A DNA stretch of 52,467 bases, taken from contig CAYRGS010000012.1 of NCBI GenBank assembly GCA_964423875.1, forward strand, positions 1 to 52,467, read 5' to 3'. The DNA comes from CAYRGS01 sp964423875. GTDB lineage: Bacteria; UBA8248; JACPRG01; G963555815. Positions 51,923-52,467 of the stretch are shown here, piece after piece. The notes under the pieces were generated by a model. It was not told the origin of the DNA. It saw only the letters and a program-made list of their open reading frames with translations, and made no database searches. The first letter of the stretch is position 1. Every line of letters starts with the position of its first letter. The position numbers were made by a program, and so were the translations under genes.

Positions 51923-52061
51923 GGCGGGGCTCGGTGAATCCTTTTAACGGGGCGTCATTGAAACGAGCGGATGCGCATGGGGGGATGGTAACATGCACCC
52001 TGGATTCATGATTTTCAGGGATTTTTGAGGTCCGTCCGCATCCATCAAAGACGAGATCGCC

Positions 52062-52340
52062 ATGGATCATCAAGGGTCTGACTTCTTAATCCAGTCGGTG
52101 GACCGCGTTTCCGGAATTCACCGGACGTTGGGACGATCTCTCTCCCGGCTGATCCCCCTATTTGGGGTTCTCTTTTTTCTCGGAGCCGGATTTGCCGCCG
52201 GACCCCTTGAACCCGGGCGATACTCGAGCCGGCTCGGCAAGGCTGAGCTCATCCGGCAGGGGAACTTGTTTCAACTCAGCATTCAGACCGCTGAGGGTCT
52301 TTACCGGGTGGTGGGCAAGGAACAAAACGGCGGGATCTAG
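52062..52340 (+). CDS. Small hypothetical exported or membrane protein
   Basis: A frame of 92 codons divergent from the sbcD-like gene. The product has a polar head, a hydrophobic segment at about 30-47 (LIPLFGVLFFLGAGFAAG) that could be a signal peptide or membrane anchor, and a C-terminal part starting GPLEPGRYSSRLGKAEL. No family is recognised. The ribosome site is weak. It may be a real short secreted protein or the start of a gene broken by a stop; the remaining 127 bases of the window hold nothing I can identify. Confidence 0.35.
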   Translation: MDHQGSDFLIQSVDRVSGIHRTLGRSLSRLIPLFGVLFFLGAGFAAGPLEPGRYSSRLGKAELIRQGNLFQLSIQTAEGLYRVVGKEQNGGI

Positions 52341-52467
52341 TGCATGGTTGTTACACCGGCTGGAGGAGAGCTTCCTTGAGCGGCAACCGGAGGCCTCCGC
52401 CGGTTCCGGGTCCCCCGGGACCGGGACAGGCGCGCCCCATGCACAAGGAGAGATTGGCGACCCCTCG

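Overview
The window is 52.5 kb of GC-rich chromosomal DNA with dense, mostly minus-strand operons. It probably comes from an uncultivated Gram-negative bacterium. Evidence for an outer membrane is a BamA/D15-type beta-barrel protein, a heptose-kinase-like PfkB protein and a MepM-like envelope peptidase; hopanoid genes hpnH and hpnA are also present. The 10-base N run inside nadK points to a scaffolded, probably metagenomic, assembly. The gene mix (hopanoids, an orphan NMT1-type binding protein, a molybdenum hydroxylase subunit, ATP-type PEP carboxykinase, ComB) would fit lineages such as NC10, Tectomicrobia, Nitrospinota or Desulfobacterota. I cannot assign a phylum from the sequence alone, and I see no rRNA, tRNA, CRISPR array or intact transposase.

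Layout. 0-1.4 kb: an orphan ABC-type binding protein lying between two copies of the ftsY 3' end. 1.6-14.2 kb: one long minus-strand housekeeping cluster, DUF177-rpmF-plsX-fabH-fabD-fabG-acpP-fabF-rnc-smc-ftsY, with near-consensus promoters in front of DUF177 and of smc. 14.3-17.3 kb: a phosphate module (DUF47 regulator, PiT permease, Ppx/GppA phosphatase). 17.4-21.8 kb: gamma-class carbonic anhydrase-like protein, an M23 peptidase with perfect-looking 120-bp internal repeats, and CinA. 22-25.1 kb: a MocA-like cytidylyltransferase and a solitary xanthine-dehydrogenase-family large subunit. 25.1-28.1 kb: a low-density, repeat-rich accessory patch bounded by about 140-bp direct repeats, holding a histidine phosphatase gene split by an in-frame TAG, a 37-codon membrane micro-ORF and a four-helix membrane protein.

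28.1-35.8 kb: MFS transporter, IMPase-family phosphatase, RfaE1-like kinase, a degraded GT39 glycosyltransferase, and two divergent envelope genes (D15-like outer-membrane protein and DUF3187). 36-42 kb, plus strand: hpnH, hpnA, a YCII protein, a creatinase-like M24 protein without metal ligands, a frameshifted DUF4160 gene and a PhoD-like phosphatase. 42-44.2 kb: pckA and DUF971. 44.5-51.9 kb: a DNA-repair-centred operon, sbcD-like (yhaO-like), sbcC-like (yhaN-like), comB, nadK, recN.

The most unusual item is the nuclease/ATPase pair at 48.1-51.9 kb. Its SbcC-like subunit carries two membrane helices where a zinc hook would normally sit, and its SbcD-like partner is put out of frame by a run of 16 G on the coding strand, which is either a homopolymer error or a phase-variable switch. 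Also notable are two dispersed intergenic repeat families, the duplicated ftsY tail, and several enzymes whose hallmark catalytic residues are replaced (CinA C-terminal domain, M24 protein, M23 peptidase).
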